Shown: positions 35,489 through 44,103, numbered from the stretch's first letter. The stretch is 64,000 nucleotides of DNA from Streptomyces ficellus (GCF_009739905.1 NZ_CP034279.1:2356001-2420000), one strand, 5' to 3'. The notes: a model not told the origin generated them from the letters alone. Numbers and translations: made by a program.

Positions 35489-36217
35489 ATGACCAGTGCC
35501 GCCACGCCCGCACCCGCGTACCGACGGCTCAGCGTCGAGGAGCGCCGCACCCAGCTCCTCGGCGTCGCCCTCTCGCTCTTCGCGCACCGGGCGCCGGACG
35601 AGGTCTCCCTCGACGACGTCGCCGAGGCGGCCGGCGTCTCGCGCCCGCTCGTGTACCGCTACTTCCCGGGCGGCAAGCAGGAGTTGTACGAGGCGGCCCT
35701 GCGGTCCGCCGCCGACGTGCTGGAACTGTGCTTCGCGGAACCGGCCGTGGGCCCGCCGACCGAGCGGCTCACCCGCGTCCTCGACCGGTACCTCGCCTTC
35801 GTCGACGGGCACGACGCCGGGTTCAGCGCCCTGCTCCAGGGCGGCAGCGTCGCCGAGACGTCCCGGACCTCCGCGATCGTCGACGAGGTGCGGCGCGCCG
35901 CCGCCGAGCAGGTCCTGCTGCACCTGGGCGTACCGGACCCGGGGCCGCGGCTGCGGATGATGGTGCGCACCTGGATCGCCGCGGTCGAGGCGGCGTCCCT
36001 CATCTGGCTGGACGAGGACAAGCAGCCGCCCGCGGCGGACCTGCGCGCCTGGCTGGTGGACCATCTGATCGCCCTGCTGACGGCGACCGCCTCGACCGAC
36101 GAGCAGACCGCCGGGGCGGTGGCGGTGCTGCTGGCGCAGGAGACCGCGGAGGGCCCGGTGGGCACCCTGGCACGCCGGGTGCTGCCCGTGGTGGGCGACG
36201 GCGCGCACCTGCTGTGA
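35489..36217 (+). CDS. TetR-family transcriptional regulator
   Basis: 242 residues from ATG 35489. The N-terminal helix-turn-helix is clear: [53 protein letters not shown]. The C-terminal all-helical ligand domain is variable. It follows the AurF-like gene by 42 bases and probably controls that gene and the divergent ferritin-like gene. I could not identify a convincing operator in the 160-base divergent region. Confidence 0.92.
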   Translation: MTSAATPAPAYRRLSVEERRTQLLGVALSLFAHRAPDEVSLDDVAEAAGVSRPLVYRYFPGGKQELYEAALRSAADVLELCFAEPAVGPPTERLTRVLDRYLAFVDGHDAGFSALLQGGSVAETSRTSAIVDEVRRAAAEQVLLHLGVPDPGPRLRMMVRTWIAAVEAASLIWLDEDKQPPAADLRAWLVDHLIALLTATASTDEQTAGAVAVLLAQETAEGPVGTLARRVLPVVGDGAHLL

Positions 36218-36227
36218 CACTGGCTGC

Positions 36228-36494
36228 GTGAGAAGCGAGAACACCCCTTTCCACGGCGGCCCCCTGGACGGCCGGGCCCTGCCCGTGCTGACCGGCATGA
36301 CCGGTCACCCGCCCAAGTGGTACACCGTGCCGGTCCCGGACGGCGACGGCGGCCCGGCGACCGTCCACACCTACCGCCGCGTCCCGGCCGGCTACAGCAG
36401 GCGGCTGGGGCTCCAGCGCGGCTGGAAGTACGAGTACGCGCCCGAGGGCCGCGAGCGGCGCGAGCTGAAGTGGCCCTGGTCACGGAAGTCGTAG
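36228..36494 (+). CDS. small conserved hypothetical protein
   Basis: 88 residues from GTG 36228, 10 bases after the TetR stop. The beginning [17 protein letters not shown] and the later [21 protein letters not shown] form a basic, beta-rich small protein without Cys or membrane segments. I recognise the pattern as a small Streptomyces family but not its function. GC-frame use is normal for a coding gene. There is no strong Shine-Dalgarno sequence. Confidence 0.68.
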   Translation: MRSENTPFHGGPLDGRALPVLTGMTGHPPKWYTVPVPDGDGGPATVHTYRRVPAGYSRRLGLQRGWKYEYAPEGRERRELKWPWSRKS

Positions 36495-36541
36495 GATCAC
36501 GGGCATTCGCGCCGCCGTGCCGCCAGAGGGGGAGCTTCCGC

Positions 36542-38920
36542 ATGGACCCGTCGTCGCCGCTCCAGCCGATCGCACCCCTGGGGGACGGTGACCCGCGCCG
36601 CTGCGGGGCGTACACCGTGCTCGCCCGGCTGGCCGGGTCGGCGAGCGCGGTGCGGTATCTGGGCCGGGACGGTGACGGGACGCCGGTGCTGCTCACCGTC
36701 GCCCCGGCCGCGCTGGCGGAACTGGCCGCGTTCCGCCGCCGGTTCGCCACCGAGGCGCGCACGGCGGAGCGGCTCGCCGGGGGCCGGGTGCCCGAGATGC
36801 TCGCCGCGGCCCTCGACCGCCCGCCGCTGTGGACGGCCACCCCCTACGTGCCCGCGCTCACCCTCGGCGAAGCGGTCGCCCTCGCCGGGCCGTTGCTCGC
36901 GCGGACCGTACGGGTGCTGGGCGCGGGGCTGGCCGAGACGCTGTCGCGGGCCCACACGACCGGCACGGTCCTCCACGGCCTCGCCCCCGGGACGGTGCTG
37001 CTGGCGGCCGACGGGCCCCGGCTGACCGCGTTCGGCCCGCTGGGCGCCGCCGAGTCCGCCAGTGCCGGCCCGGCCGGCCGGCTGTCGGTACGGCTCGGCT
37101 ACCTCACCCCCGAGCAGGTCGCCGGGCACGAGCCCGGTCCGCCGTCGGACGTCTTCGTGCTGGGGCTGCTGCTGGCGTACGCCGCGACCGGCACCCCTCC
37201 GCTGGCGGACGCGGCCGCCATCGCGGACGCCGAACCCGTCCTCGGCGCCGTCCCGCGGGAGCTGCGCCCCCTGATCGCCCGGTGCCTCGCCAAGTCCCCG
37301 GAGGACCGCCCCACGGCCGGCGAGGCCGCGGCGGCCCTGGCCCCGGAGGACGCCTCGCCCCCCGCCCCCGACGGCTGGCTCCCGGACCCGCTGCGCGCGG
37401 CACTGGACGACCGGGCCGGGCAGGTGGCGGCGCTGCTGGAAACCGGTTCCGCCGGACAGGACCCGCGGGCGGACCTCGACGGGCGGACCGTGCGGGTGGG
37501 GCGGCAGGGGCGGAGGGACGCCGGGACCACCGAACCGGCCGTGGCCCGGCCGCGCGAGGCGGCCGACGTGCGCGGGGTGCTGCTCCCGCCCGCCCCGCCG
37601 GTGCGGGCGCAGGCGGCACCGGCGCCCGCCCTGCCGGTGCCGTTCCCGTCGCCGCCGGCGCCCGCTCCGCCTCGCGGTGCCGGAACCTCCCGGCGCGGGC
37701 TGTTCACGGGGCTGGCCGCCGGGGTGACCGGCGCCGTCCTCGGAGGCGGGGGCGTCCTCGCGTTCGCCCCCGGTGGCGGCGAGGAGCGGCGTACCGACGC
37801 CAAGCCCGCCGCCCGGCCGCGTCCCGCCGTCGCCGGGGTGCCGCCGCGGCCCCGCTGGGCGTACGAGCACCCGGCGGGCGCCGGGACCACGCTGAACGCC
37901 GCGGTGTGGCGGGACCGGACGCTGGTCCTCACCTCCGACGCCCACACCACGGCCGTCGACCTGGCCACCGGACGGCGCCTGTGGCAGCGCGCCGAGGCGG
38001 CGTCCGCGCACCCCGCCGTGGCCGTCGGGAACGGCCCGCTGCTGGTCGTCGGCGCCGACGGGTTCCGGCTCCTGTCGCCGGAGGACGGCACCGTGCGCGG
38101 GCGGGTGACGCCGACCGGCGGGTTGCGTCCGGCGGCGGTCGCCGGGCAGTCCGGCACGGTGGTCTGGTTCACCGGGACCGCCGCGAGCCGCACGTACCTC
38201 GTCGCGTACGACGTCGCCCGGTCCGAGGAGCTGTGGCGGATCCAGGTGCCCAACGGGCGGCCCCCGTTCCCCGCCGCCTACGAGGTGCTCGCGCTGCGGC
38301 CGGACGCCCTCGTCGTGCGACAGGACCCGCGCTCGCTGACGGCCGCTCAGGTCAAGGCCGCGAAGGGGCTCGCCCTCTTCTCCTCGCACGACCGGGCGAC
38401 CGGCGCCCGCCAGTGGTTCCGGCCGTTCGGCGGGGCGGTGCCGGGCGGTGCGGTGGCGGGTGACGGGTCGGGGCGGCTGTACGCGGCGGTGGCGGGCGGC
38501 CTGCAGGCCTTCGACACGCGGACGCGTCGCCCGCTGTGGCGGCTGGCGGGTGGCTCCGGCTTCGGCCGCGCCCAGGTGCGGGGCGGCACGCTGTACGTCG
38601 CCGACCGCTCCCAGACGGTGTACGCGGTCGACGCGGCGACCGGCAGGGCGCGCTGGCGACGCGTGACGGAGGCAGCGGCGGGCGGGGACCTGCCGGACGT
38701 CACGGTCGGCGGAAACGGCCGCACCCTGCTCGCGGCGGACGGTGCGCAGGTCACCGCGTTCGCGGCGGGCGACGGGCGGCGGCTGTGGAAGTTCCAGGAC
38801 GCCGGGGTGCGGGAGCCGGGCGGCCGGGAGACACCGGCGGGGTACGGCGTGCTGGCCGCCGGGGCGGCCGGTGTGGTGGTGCGCCGGGACCGGACGTTCT
38901 ACGGGCTGCCGGTGGAGTAG
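36542..38920 (+). CDS. pseudokinase fused to a PQQ-type beta-propeller
   Basis: 792 residues from ATG 36542 behind GGGGGAG. Residues about 15-275 have the Ser/Thr kinase fold pattern, but catalytic positions are lost: VLLTVAP stands where the VAIK Lys should be, LHGLAPGTVLL replaces HRDLKPSNVLL, and LTAFGP replaces the DFG loop. The C-lobe marker LIARCLAKSPEDRPTAGEA is kept. A Pro/Ala linker leads to TSRRGLFTGLAAGVTGAVLGG (about residues 382-402), which resembles an internal Tat-type/membrane anchor. The last 390 residues are PQQ-like propeller blades (AVDLATGRRLWQRAEAA, VYAVDAATGRARWRRV). The likely topology is an inactive kinase inside and a propeller outside, i.e. a sensor or scaffold. Confidence 0.85.
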   Translation: MDPSSPLQPIAPLGDGDPRRCGAYTVLARLAGSASAVRYLGRDGDGTPVLLTVAPAALAELAAFRRRFATEARTAERLAGGRVPEMLAAALDRPPLWTATPYVPALTLGEAVALAGPLLARTVRVLGAGLAETLSRAHTTGTVLHGLAPGTVLLAADGPRLTAFGPLGAAESASAGPAGRLSVRLGYLTPEQVAGHEPGPPSDVFVLGLLLAYAATGTPPLADAAAIADAEPVLGAVPRELRPLIARCLAKSPEDRPTAGEAAAALAPEDASPPAPDGWLPDPLRAALDDRAGQVAALLETGSAGQDPRADLDGRTVRVGRQGRRDAGTTEPAVARPREAADVRGVLLPPAPPVRAQAAPAPALPVPFPSPPAPAPPRGAGTSRRGLFTGLAAGVTGAVLGGGGVLAFAPGGGEERRTDAKPAARPRPAVAGVPPRPRWAYEHPAGAGTTLNAAVWRDRTLVLTSDAHTTAVDLATGRRLWQRAEAASAHPAVAVGNGPLLVVGADGFRLLSPEDGTVRGRVTPTGGLRPAAVAGQSGTVVWFTGTAASRTYLVAYDVARSEELWRIQVPNGRPPFPAAYEVLALRPDALVVRQDPRSLTAAQVKAAKGLALFSSHDRATGARQWFRPFGGAVPGGAVAGDGSGRLYAAVAGGLQAFDTRTRRPLWRLAGGSGFGRAQVRGGTLYVADRSQTVYAVDAATGRARWRRVTEAAAGGDLPDVTVGGNGRTLLAADGAQVTAFAAGDGRRLWKFQDAGVREPGGRETPAGYGVLAAGAAGVVVRRDRTFYGLPVE

Positions 38921-38984
38921 CCAGGACGGGTGACCGCGGGGGCCCGATCCGCCCCCTCACGCAGTTAATGCGCTAGTCATATCA

Positions 38985-39012
38985 ACCTCCGCTCCATAGT
39001 GGGAGCGGAGGT
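38985..39012 (+). promoter_or_regulatory. hairpin enclosing the Shine-Dalgarno sequence of the NlpC/P60 gene
   Basis: ACCTCCGCTCC (38985-38995) and GGAGCGGAGGT (39002-39012) form a perfect 11-bp stem with a 6-base loop. The GGAGG at 39007-39011, 7 bases before ATG 39019, is the ribosome-binding site and is completely paired. A TAGTCAT stretch just upstream (about 38974-38980) could be a -10 region, which would start the transcript at the hairpin. Confidence 0.72.
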
Positions 39013-39018
39013 GATGAC

Positions 39019-40254
39019 ATGTCAGGAAGACTGCGGCGTTCGGTACGCGCCGCCGCCGTGATCGCGCTGCTGGCCACGCTGCCCGCCGCCCCCGCGACCG
39101 CCGCGCCCGAGCCGCCCGCCGACGAGCCGGCGGCCCCCGGTCCGGCCGACCTCGAGCCGGCCGCGCCCGAGCTCGCCGCCCCCGAGTCCGCCGCCCCCGA
39201 GTCCGCCCTCCAGTCCGCGTCCGGGTCCGCGGTCCCGGCCGGCGTACCGGAGCTGCTGGCCCGGCTGCGGACGCTGTACCAGCAGGCGGAGGAGGCGACC
39301 GAGACGTACAACGCCACCGAGGAGGCGCTGAAAACCCTCACCGCCGAGACGAAGGAGCTCACCGGCTCCCTGACCCGGACCCGCGACTCCCTCGCCCGCG
39401 CCCGCGCCGAGGCCGGCCGGCTGGCCCGGGCCGAGTACCAGGGCCGGAGCGACTTCTCCTCCCCCCTGCGCCTGCTGCTCGCCCGCGACCCCGACCACGC
39501 CCTGGACCAGCACCTGCTGCTCCGGCGCGCCACCCGCGAACAGGCGGCGCTGGTGACCCGGCTGGAGAAGGGCGAGAAGCGGGCGGACGAGCTGGCGACG
39601 GCGTCCCGCCGGGCCCTGGACCGGGAACAGACCCTCGCCGAGCAGCGGAAGGAGGCGCGCGACGCCGTCACCGCCCGGCTGAAGGAGGTGGAGGAGACCC
39701 TCGCCGCGCTGTCGGACGACGAGGTGGAGGAGCTGACCGCCCTGGAGGAGACGGAGACGGCCGACGCCCAGCGCGCACTCCTGGAGACCGGCGAGCTCGA
39801 AGGCGCCCGCACACCTTCCGGCCTGGGCGAGGACGCCCTCGCGTACGCCGCCGACCAGATCGGCAAACCGTACGTCTGGGGCGCCGAGGGCCCGGAGTCG
39901 TTCGACTGCTCGGGGCTCACCTCCCGGGCCTGGGAGAAGGCCGGCCGCGCCATCCCCCGCACCAGCCAGGAGCAGTGGCGCACCCTGCCGAAGGTGCCGC
40001 TGCGCTCCCTGCGCCCCGGCGACCTCGTCGTCTACTTCCCCCGGGCCACCCATGTGGCGATCTACCTCGGCGACGGCAAGGTGATCCAGGCCCCGCGCCC
40101 CGGCGCCCGCGTCAAGGTCTCCCCCATCGCCGCCAACCCGCTCCTCGGCGCGGTCCGCCCCGACCCGGCGGCCCGGCCGCTGCGCTCCTACACCCCGCCG
40201 GAGCTCCCCGCCGGCGCGGCGGGCGGCTCGGACGAGGGGAACGACGAGGGCTGA
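39019..40254 (+). CDS. secreted NlpC/P60 peptidoglycan hydrolase with coiled-coil
   Basis: 411 residues from ATG 39019. The signal peptide is RRSVRAAAVIALLATLPAAPATAAP with likely cleavage near residue 30. A Pro/Ala/Glu-rich linker leads to a long coiled coil (about residues 75-260, rich in Leu, Glu and Arg). The NlpC/P60 domain holds the catalytic Cys in SFDCSGLTSRAW and His in ATHVAIYLGDG, with a third polar residue further on. It cuts stem peptides in the cell wall, as RipA-like enzymes do. Translation appears to be controlled by the hairpin around its ribosome-binding site. An acidic tail ends the protein. Confidence 0.93.
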   Translation: MSGRLRRSVRAAAVIALLATLPAAPATAAPEPPADEPAAPGPADLEPAAPELAAPESAAPESALQSASGSAVPAGVPELLARLRTLYQQAEEATETYNATEEALKTLTAETKELTGSLTRTRDSLARARAEAGRLARAEYQGRSDFSSPLRLLLARDPDHALDQHLLLRRATREQAALVTRLEKGEKRADELATASRRALDREQTLAEQRKEARDAVTARLKEVEETLAALSDDEVEELTALEETETADAQRALLETGELEGARTPSGLGEDALAYAADQIGKPYVWGAEGPESFDCSGLTSRAWEKAGRAIPRTSQEQWRTLPKVPLRSLRPGDLVVYFPRATHVAIYLGDGKVIQAPRPGARVKVSPIAANPLLGAVRPDPAARPLRSYTPPELPAGAAGGSDEGNDEG

Positions 40255-40267
40255 TGGCCTGCGGTCC

Positions 40268-41677
40268 CTACCGCTGCCGGGCGAGCGCCCGCCCCAGGAG
40301 GCGGGCGCCGTCGGGGAACGCGCCGGGGTTGGGGCCGGAGTAGTTGAGACGGAGGTACGCCCCGGTCGGCTCGGCGGGGAACCACTCCGTACCGGCGGCG
40401 ACGACCACGCCGGCCGCCTCGCAGTCCGCGACGAGCCGCCCCAGGTCGGTGGCGTCCGGCAGCCGGACCCAGAGGTTGAGCCCGCCCGGGGGCACCGCCT
40501 CGACCCGGGCGTCGGGGACGTGCTCCTGGAGCGCGCCGACGAGCAGGTCCCGCCGGGCGGCCAACTGGTGGCGCAGGCCCCGCAGATGGGTGCGCCAGGC
40601 GGGCTGGGTGACGACGTCGAGCGCGACGGTCTGGAGCAGACCGCTGACGTACATCGACTCGGCCTGCGCGTCGGCGAGGATGCGTTCGCGGGCCGGCCCG
40701 CGCGCGGTGATCGCGGCGATCCGGACGGCCGGCGAGACGCTCTTGGTGAGGGACCGCAAGTGGATGACGTGCCCGCTGTCGTCCCGGGTGGCGAGCGGGA
40801 CCGGCTCCGCGTCGATGCCGAAGTCGTGCGCCCAGTCGTCCTCGATCAGGTACGCGCCGTGGCCGCGGACGGTGTCCAGGACCCGGTCCGCCAGCTCGGG
40901 CGACCACCGGGCGCCGGTGGGGTTGGCGAAGTTCGGCTGGGCGTAGAAGGCGCGGGCCCCGGTCTGGCGGAACGCGCGGGCCAGCTCGTCGGGGTCCGGG
41001 CCGTCGGGTCCGCTGGGGACGGGGACGACCCGTACGCCGGTCCGGGCGGCCGCCAGGATCGCGCCCCAGTAGGTCGGCGACTCCACCAGCAGCGGCCGGC
41101 CCGCGCCGACGACGGCCCGGAAAGTGGTGGTGAGCCCGCTCTGGCTGCCGGGGAGGACGACGACGTCGCTCGGCGCCGGAGGGGCGGTCCCGGCGGGTGT
41201 CACCGTGCCGAGTTCGGTGGCGAACCAGGCCTGGAGCTCGGGCAGTCCCGCGGCCGGCGGGCGGTTCACGGCGGCGTCGCCGCGGGCGGCGCGGGTGAAC
41301 GCGGCCCGGACCAGGCGCTCGGGCAGCAGTTCCCGGTCCGGGTAGCCGGCGTGCAGCGCGATCACGTCGTTGGGGAAGGTCCGCAGAGCGGTGGACAGTT
41401 GCGGACCGCGGTGCGGGGGCGCCCCGAGGGCCGCGGTCTGCCACCCGTAGTCGTTGGGGCGCGCCACGCGGACCGCCCGGACGAAGGTCCCCACACCGGG
41501 CCGGCTCTCCACCGCGCCGCGCGCCGCGAGGGTCCGCAGCGCCTTCTGCACGGTGACCGGGCTGGCCCCGTACCGGGTGACCAGGGTGCGGGTGGACGGC
41601 AGCTTGGCGCCCGGTGCGGCGCTCGCGATCCAGGCGTCGAGGTCGGCGACGATCCTCGCACTGCTATCGTTGTTCAT
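40268..41677 (-). CDS. MocR-type regulator (GntR HTH fused to PLP aminotransferase fold)
   Basis: 469 residues from ATG 41677. The N-terminal winged helix-turn-helix is KLPSTRTLVTRYGASPVTVQKALRTLAARGAVESRPGVGTFV. The remainder is a type I aminotransferase fold with PLP-Lys in HLRSLTKSVSP, Asp in IEDDWAHDF and PNFANPTGARW. MocR proteins sense amino-acid or vitamin-like ligands through PLP and usually control the divergent gene. Here that gene is an EamA transporter whose ATG overlaps this gene's ATG by two bases. The likely operator is the palindrome centred on both start codons, implying autoregulation. It ends 14 bases from the NlpC/P60 stop. Confidence 0.92.
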   Translation of the reverse strand: MNNDSSARIVADLDAWIASAAPGAKLPSTRTLVTRYGASPVTVQKALRTLAARGAVESRPGVGTFVRAVRVARPNDYGWQTAALGAPPHRGPQLSTALRTFPNDVIALHAGYPDRELLPERLVRAAFTRAARGDAAVNRPPAAGLPELQAWFATELGTVTPAGTAPPAPSDVVVLPGSQSGLTTTFRAVVGAGRPLLVESPTYWGAILAAARTGVRVVPVPSGPDGPDPDELARAFRQTGARAFYAQPNFANPTGARWSPELADRVLDTVRGHGAYLIEDDWAHDFGIDAEPVPLATRDDSGHVIHLRSLTKSVSPAVRIAAITARGPARERILADAQAESMYVSGLLQTVALDVVTQPAWRTHLRGLRHQLAARRDLLVGALQEHVPDARVEAVPPGGLNLWVRLPDATDLGRLVADCEAAGVVVAAGTEWFPAEPTGAYLRLNYSGPNPGAFPDGARLLGRALARQR

Positions 41678-41699
41678 GAACGACAACAGTAGCGCTACT
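41661..41699. promoter_or_regulatory. shared operator/start region of the MocR and EamA genes
   Basis: A 32-base imperfect palindrome (41661-41692) with 12 of 16 pairs matched is centred on TTCATGAA, where the two divergent ATGs overlap. A second, perfect 12-bp palindrome AGTAGCGCTACT lies at 41688-41699. TGCTATCGT (41662-41670) is an extended -10 for the EamA gene 5 bases before its ATG, and TACTGT (minus strand 41691-41686) lies 8 bases before the MocR ATG. Both transcripts would be leaderless. Confidence 0.66.
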
Positions 41700-42614
41700 C
41701 TGCTTGAGCCACAGGTGCTATCCCCGGCCCGTACCGGTCTCGGCTGGGGCCTCCTCGGGGTGGCGGCCTTCTCCCTCACCGTCCCCCTCACCCGTGTCGC
41801 GGTCGGTGGCGGCGGGCTGTCCCCGCTGTTCGTCGGCTCCGGCCGGGCGGTGATCGCCGCGCTCCTCGCCGCCGTCGCGCTGGCCGTCACGAGGCAGCGG
41901 CCGCCCCGTGGCGCGCAGTGGGCCCGGCTCGCGGTCGTCGCCGGCGGCGTGGTCGCCGGCTTCCCCCTCCTGACCTCGTTCGCCCTGACCACCGCGTCGG
42001 CCGGGCACAGCGCCGTGGTCATCGCGCTCCTGCCGGCCGCGACCGCGGTCATCGCCGTCCTGCGCACCCGCGAACGGCCCCCGGCCCGCTTCTGGCTCAT
42101 GGCCGCCGCCGGCGCCCTCGCCGCGATCGGGTTCGCCTCGCTGCGGGGCGGCGGGTCCGGCGGCCTCCACTGGTCCGACCTGCTCCTGATCGTCGCGGTC
42201 CTCGCGGCCGGCGTCGGGTACGCGGAAGGCGGCCTCCTCTCCCGGGAGCTCGGCGCCTGGCAGACCATCTCCTGGGCGCTCGTGCTCTCCGCGCCCCTGA
42301 TGGTCGCCCTCACCGCCTACTCGGCCGCCCAGCACCCCCCGGCCGGCACCCCCGGCGCCTGGGCCGCCTTCGCCTACCTCGGGGTGATCAGCATGTTCCT
42401 CGGCTTCTTCGCCTGGTACCGCGGCCTCGCCATCGGCCCGATGGCCCAGGTCAGCCAGATACAGCTCGTCCAGCCGGTGATGACCATCTCCTGGGCGGCC
42501 CTCCTCCTGCACGAGGACGTCACCTGGTCCACCGTGCTCGGCGGCCTCACCGTCATCGCCTCCGCCGCCCTCGCGGTCCGCACCCGCCTCAACCGGGCGC
42601 CGGGCACCGCCTGA
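41676..42614 (+). CDS. EamA/DMT-family exporter
   Basis: 312 residues from ATG 41676. Ten membrane segments and two EamA halves are visible: GLGWGLLGVAAFSLTVPLTRVAV in the first and ISWALVLSAPLMVALTAY through QVSQIQLVQPVMTISWAALLLHEDVTWSTVLGG in the second. These transporters move amino acids, nucleosides or other metabolites. The divergent MocR gene makes it the probable regulated target, and the substrate may resemble the MocR ligand. The start codon lies in a palindrome and has no Shine-Dalgarno sequence. Confidence 0.9.
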   Translation: MNDNSSATLLEPQVLSPARTGLGWGLLGVAAFSLTVPLTRVAVGGGGLSPLFVGSGRAVIAALLAAVALAVTRQRPPRGAQWARLAVVAGGVVAGFPLLTSFALTTASAGHSAVVIALLPAATAVIAVLRTRERPPARFWLMAAAGALAAIGFASLRGGGSGGLHWSDLLLIVAVLAAGVGYAEGGLLSRELGAWQTISWALVLSAPLMVALTAYSAAQHPPAGTPGAWAAFAYLGVISMFLGFFAWYRGLAIGPMAQVSQIQLVQPVMTISWAALLLHEDVTWSTVLGGLTVIASAALAVRTRLNRAPGTA

Positions 42615-42636
42615 CACCGCCTGCCACACTCCGGCC

Positions 42637-43015
42637 ATGAACGGGGCGAGCGGGACGACGGACTGGGCACTGCTCCCCGCGACGCCGCAGGACGTCGAGG
42701 CCCTCGCGGAGCTGCGGGCCACCGTGATGCGCCCGGACCTGGAACGCCTCGGACGCTACGACGCGCACCGGGTGCGCCAGCGCCTGCGGGACACCTTCTC
42801 CCCCCGGCACACCTCCCTCGTCCGGACGGTCCGCGAACTCGTCCTGCGTGGCAGCCCCGCCCGTCGGCTCTACGAGCCGCCACGGCTTCACCCTCGAGTC
42901 CGAGGACCCCGTCGACGTGTACCTGGTGCGCCCGGCGGGGCGAGTAAAAGAGGGTCCGGGCAGCCCGGTGGAAGCGCCCGCACTTGCTAGCGAGCGAAGG
43001 TCAGGGGCCCGATGA
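42637..43015 (+). pseudogene. degraded GNAT N-acetyltransferase
   Basis: The frame from ATG 42637 starts like a GNAT protein (ALLPATPQDVEALAELRATVM, then RHTSLVR). The middle of the fold, including the acetyl-CoA-binding RxxGxG/A motif, is missing between SLVR and RELVLRGSPARRLYE, an internal deletion of roughly 60 residues. The GNAT C terminus (HGFTLESEDPVDVYLVRPAG) is present but in another frame from 42881. One extra C in the run at about 42876-42880 explains the shift. In that shifted frame the first stop is at 43013-43015, inside the 3' end of the opposing methyltransferase gene. It marks the edge of the accessory segment. Confidence 0.78.
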
Positions 43016-44102
43016 CCCGCTCAGGGTGGTGCACCCACACCCGCTCCCCGTGCGGCCCCACCGACAGCCCCAAGTCCTCAGCCGGCGGGGAGCCGAGAGC
43101 GGCGTACTCCCCGTACACGCGCTCCACCTCCTGCCAAAGGTCGCGGGTCCCGTACTCGTACGCCTCCCCGCCCGTGCTGGCGGTGGCGGCGCTCCCGTGG
43201 CGGTCCTGCAACCACACCTGCACTCCCGTCTCCTGCTCGGCGTGCACCATACGCACCCCGGGCAGACGCGCACCGGCGTACAACGCGAACCCGAGTGTCA
43301 GCAGCTGGTACGGGTCGACGCTCGTCCGGATAGACCGAGCCGACGCCCTGTCGACGGGCGCGGGGGCCGGCGGCCGGTGGGAGCGCATGGGCATGTACGA
43401 CGCCTCGCCCCGGAACCGGCCCGATGCGGTGCCCTGCCCGCCACTCGTGAGCTGAACGACAGCTCCGCTCCAGAAGTCCCGGTCCATCGGTGCCACGAGG
43501 ACACCACCCGCGCCGAGTTGCCGTACCAATGGGTACGGGATGTGCCGCAGCGCGCATGTGGAGATGACACGGTCGAAAGGGGCCTGGTCCGGCCAGCCCT
43601 CTGCACCGTCCCCGCAGGCCAGGTTCGGCCGGTACCCGGCCGCGCGGAGTACGGCGACGGCGTGATGGGCAAGGCCGGCATCGATCTCGATGCTGTGCAC
43701 GAGTGCGTCCCCCAGCCGCCGTGACAGAAGCGCGGCGACGTACCCGGACGCGGTGCCGATCTCCAGCACTCGCTGACCGTCTTCGACGAGCAACAGCCGC
43801 AGCATGCGGGCAACCATCGACGGTTGCGAGTTGCTCGACGTGGCGATGCCCGCTTCGTCCGGTTTCCCGTCGTCGACCTGGAGGACGACCGGCTCGTCCG
43901 AGTGGATGAGCGCGAGCCGCTCCGCCTCGGTGGTAACCGGCTCGCAGGTGAGGAGGCCCTGTCGCCATACCTGGCGGGGAATGAAGGGCTCCCGGGGAAC
44001 GGCGTGCCACACGGCTCGCCAGGTCTCATCGAGCAGACCCCGTCCGTAGAGGTGCTCCACGAGCGCGGCGTGCCCCCGCCCATCCCTTGGGTCGGTCGCC
44101 AC
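42987..44102 (-). CDS. PIMT-like (protein-L-isoaspartate) O-methyltransferase with long C-terminal extension
   Basis: 371 residues from GTG 44102 behind GGGAG, two bases past the stop of the partner gene. The SAM-binding core is of the protein-isoaspartate methyltransferase class: SSNSQPSMVARMLRLL, VLEIGTASGYVAALL, VHSIEID and GDGAEGWPDQAPFDRVI. Housekeeping PIMT is about 210-230 residues; this one has about 60 extra residues at the N terminus and 140 at the C terminus. Extended PIMT-like enzymes are known as modifiers of Asp in ribosomal peptides (graspetides, lanthipeptides and imiditides, where the methyl ester collapses to aspartimide). The upstream gene encodes a small protein with a Pro-rich, Asp-Gly-containing end, so peptide modification is plausible here. 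Confidence 0.85.
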   Translation of the reverse strand: MATDPRDGRGHAALVEHLYGRGLLDETWRAVWHAVPREPFIPRQVWRQGLLTCEPVTTEAERLALIHSDEPVVLQVDDGKPDEAGIATSSNSQPSMVARMLRLLLVEDGQRVLEIGTASGYVAALLSRRLGDALVHSIEIDAGLAHHAVAVLRAAGYRPNLACGDGAEGWPDQAPFDRVISTCALRHIPYPLVRQLGAGGVLVAPMDRDFWSGAVVQLTSGGQGTASGRFRGEASYMPMRSHRPPAPAPVDRASARSIRTSVDPYQLLTLGFALYAGARLPGVRMVHAEQETGVQVWLQDRHGSAATASTGGEAYEYGTRDLWQEVERVYGEYAALGSPPAEDLGLSVGPHGERVWVHHPERVIGPLTFAR

Positions 44103-44103
44103 A

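Noticed and set aside
42987..44102. FxLD-type lanthipeptide methyltransferase system.
   Set aside because: The neighbouring peptide lacks an FxLD leader motif and the Cys/Ser/Thr-rich core, and no lanthionine synthetase is present.
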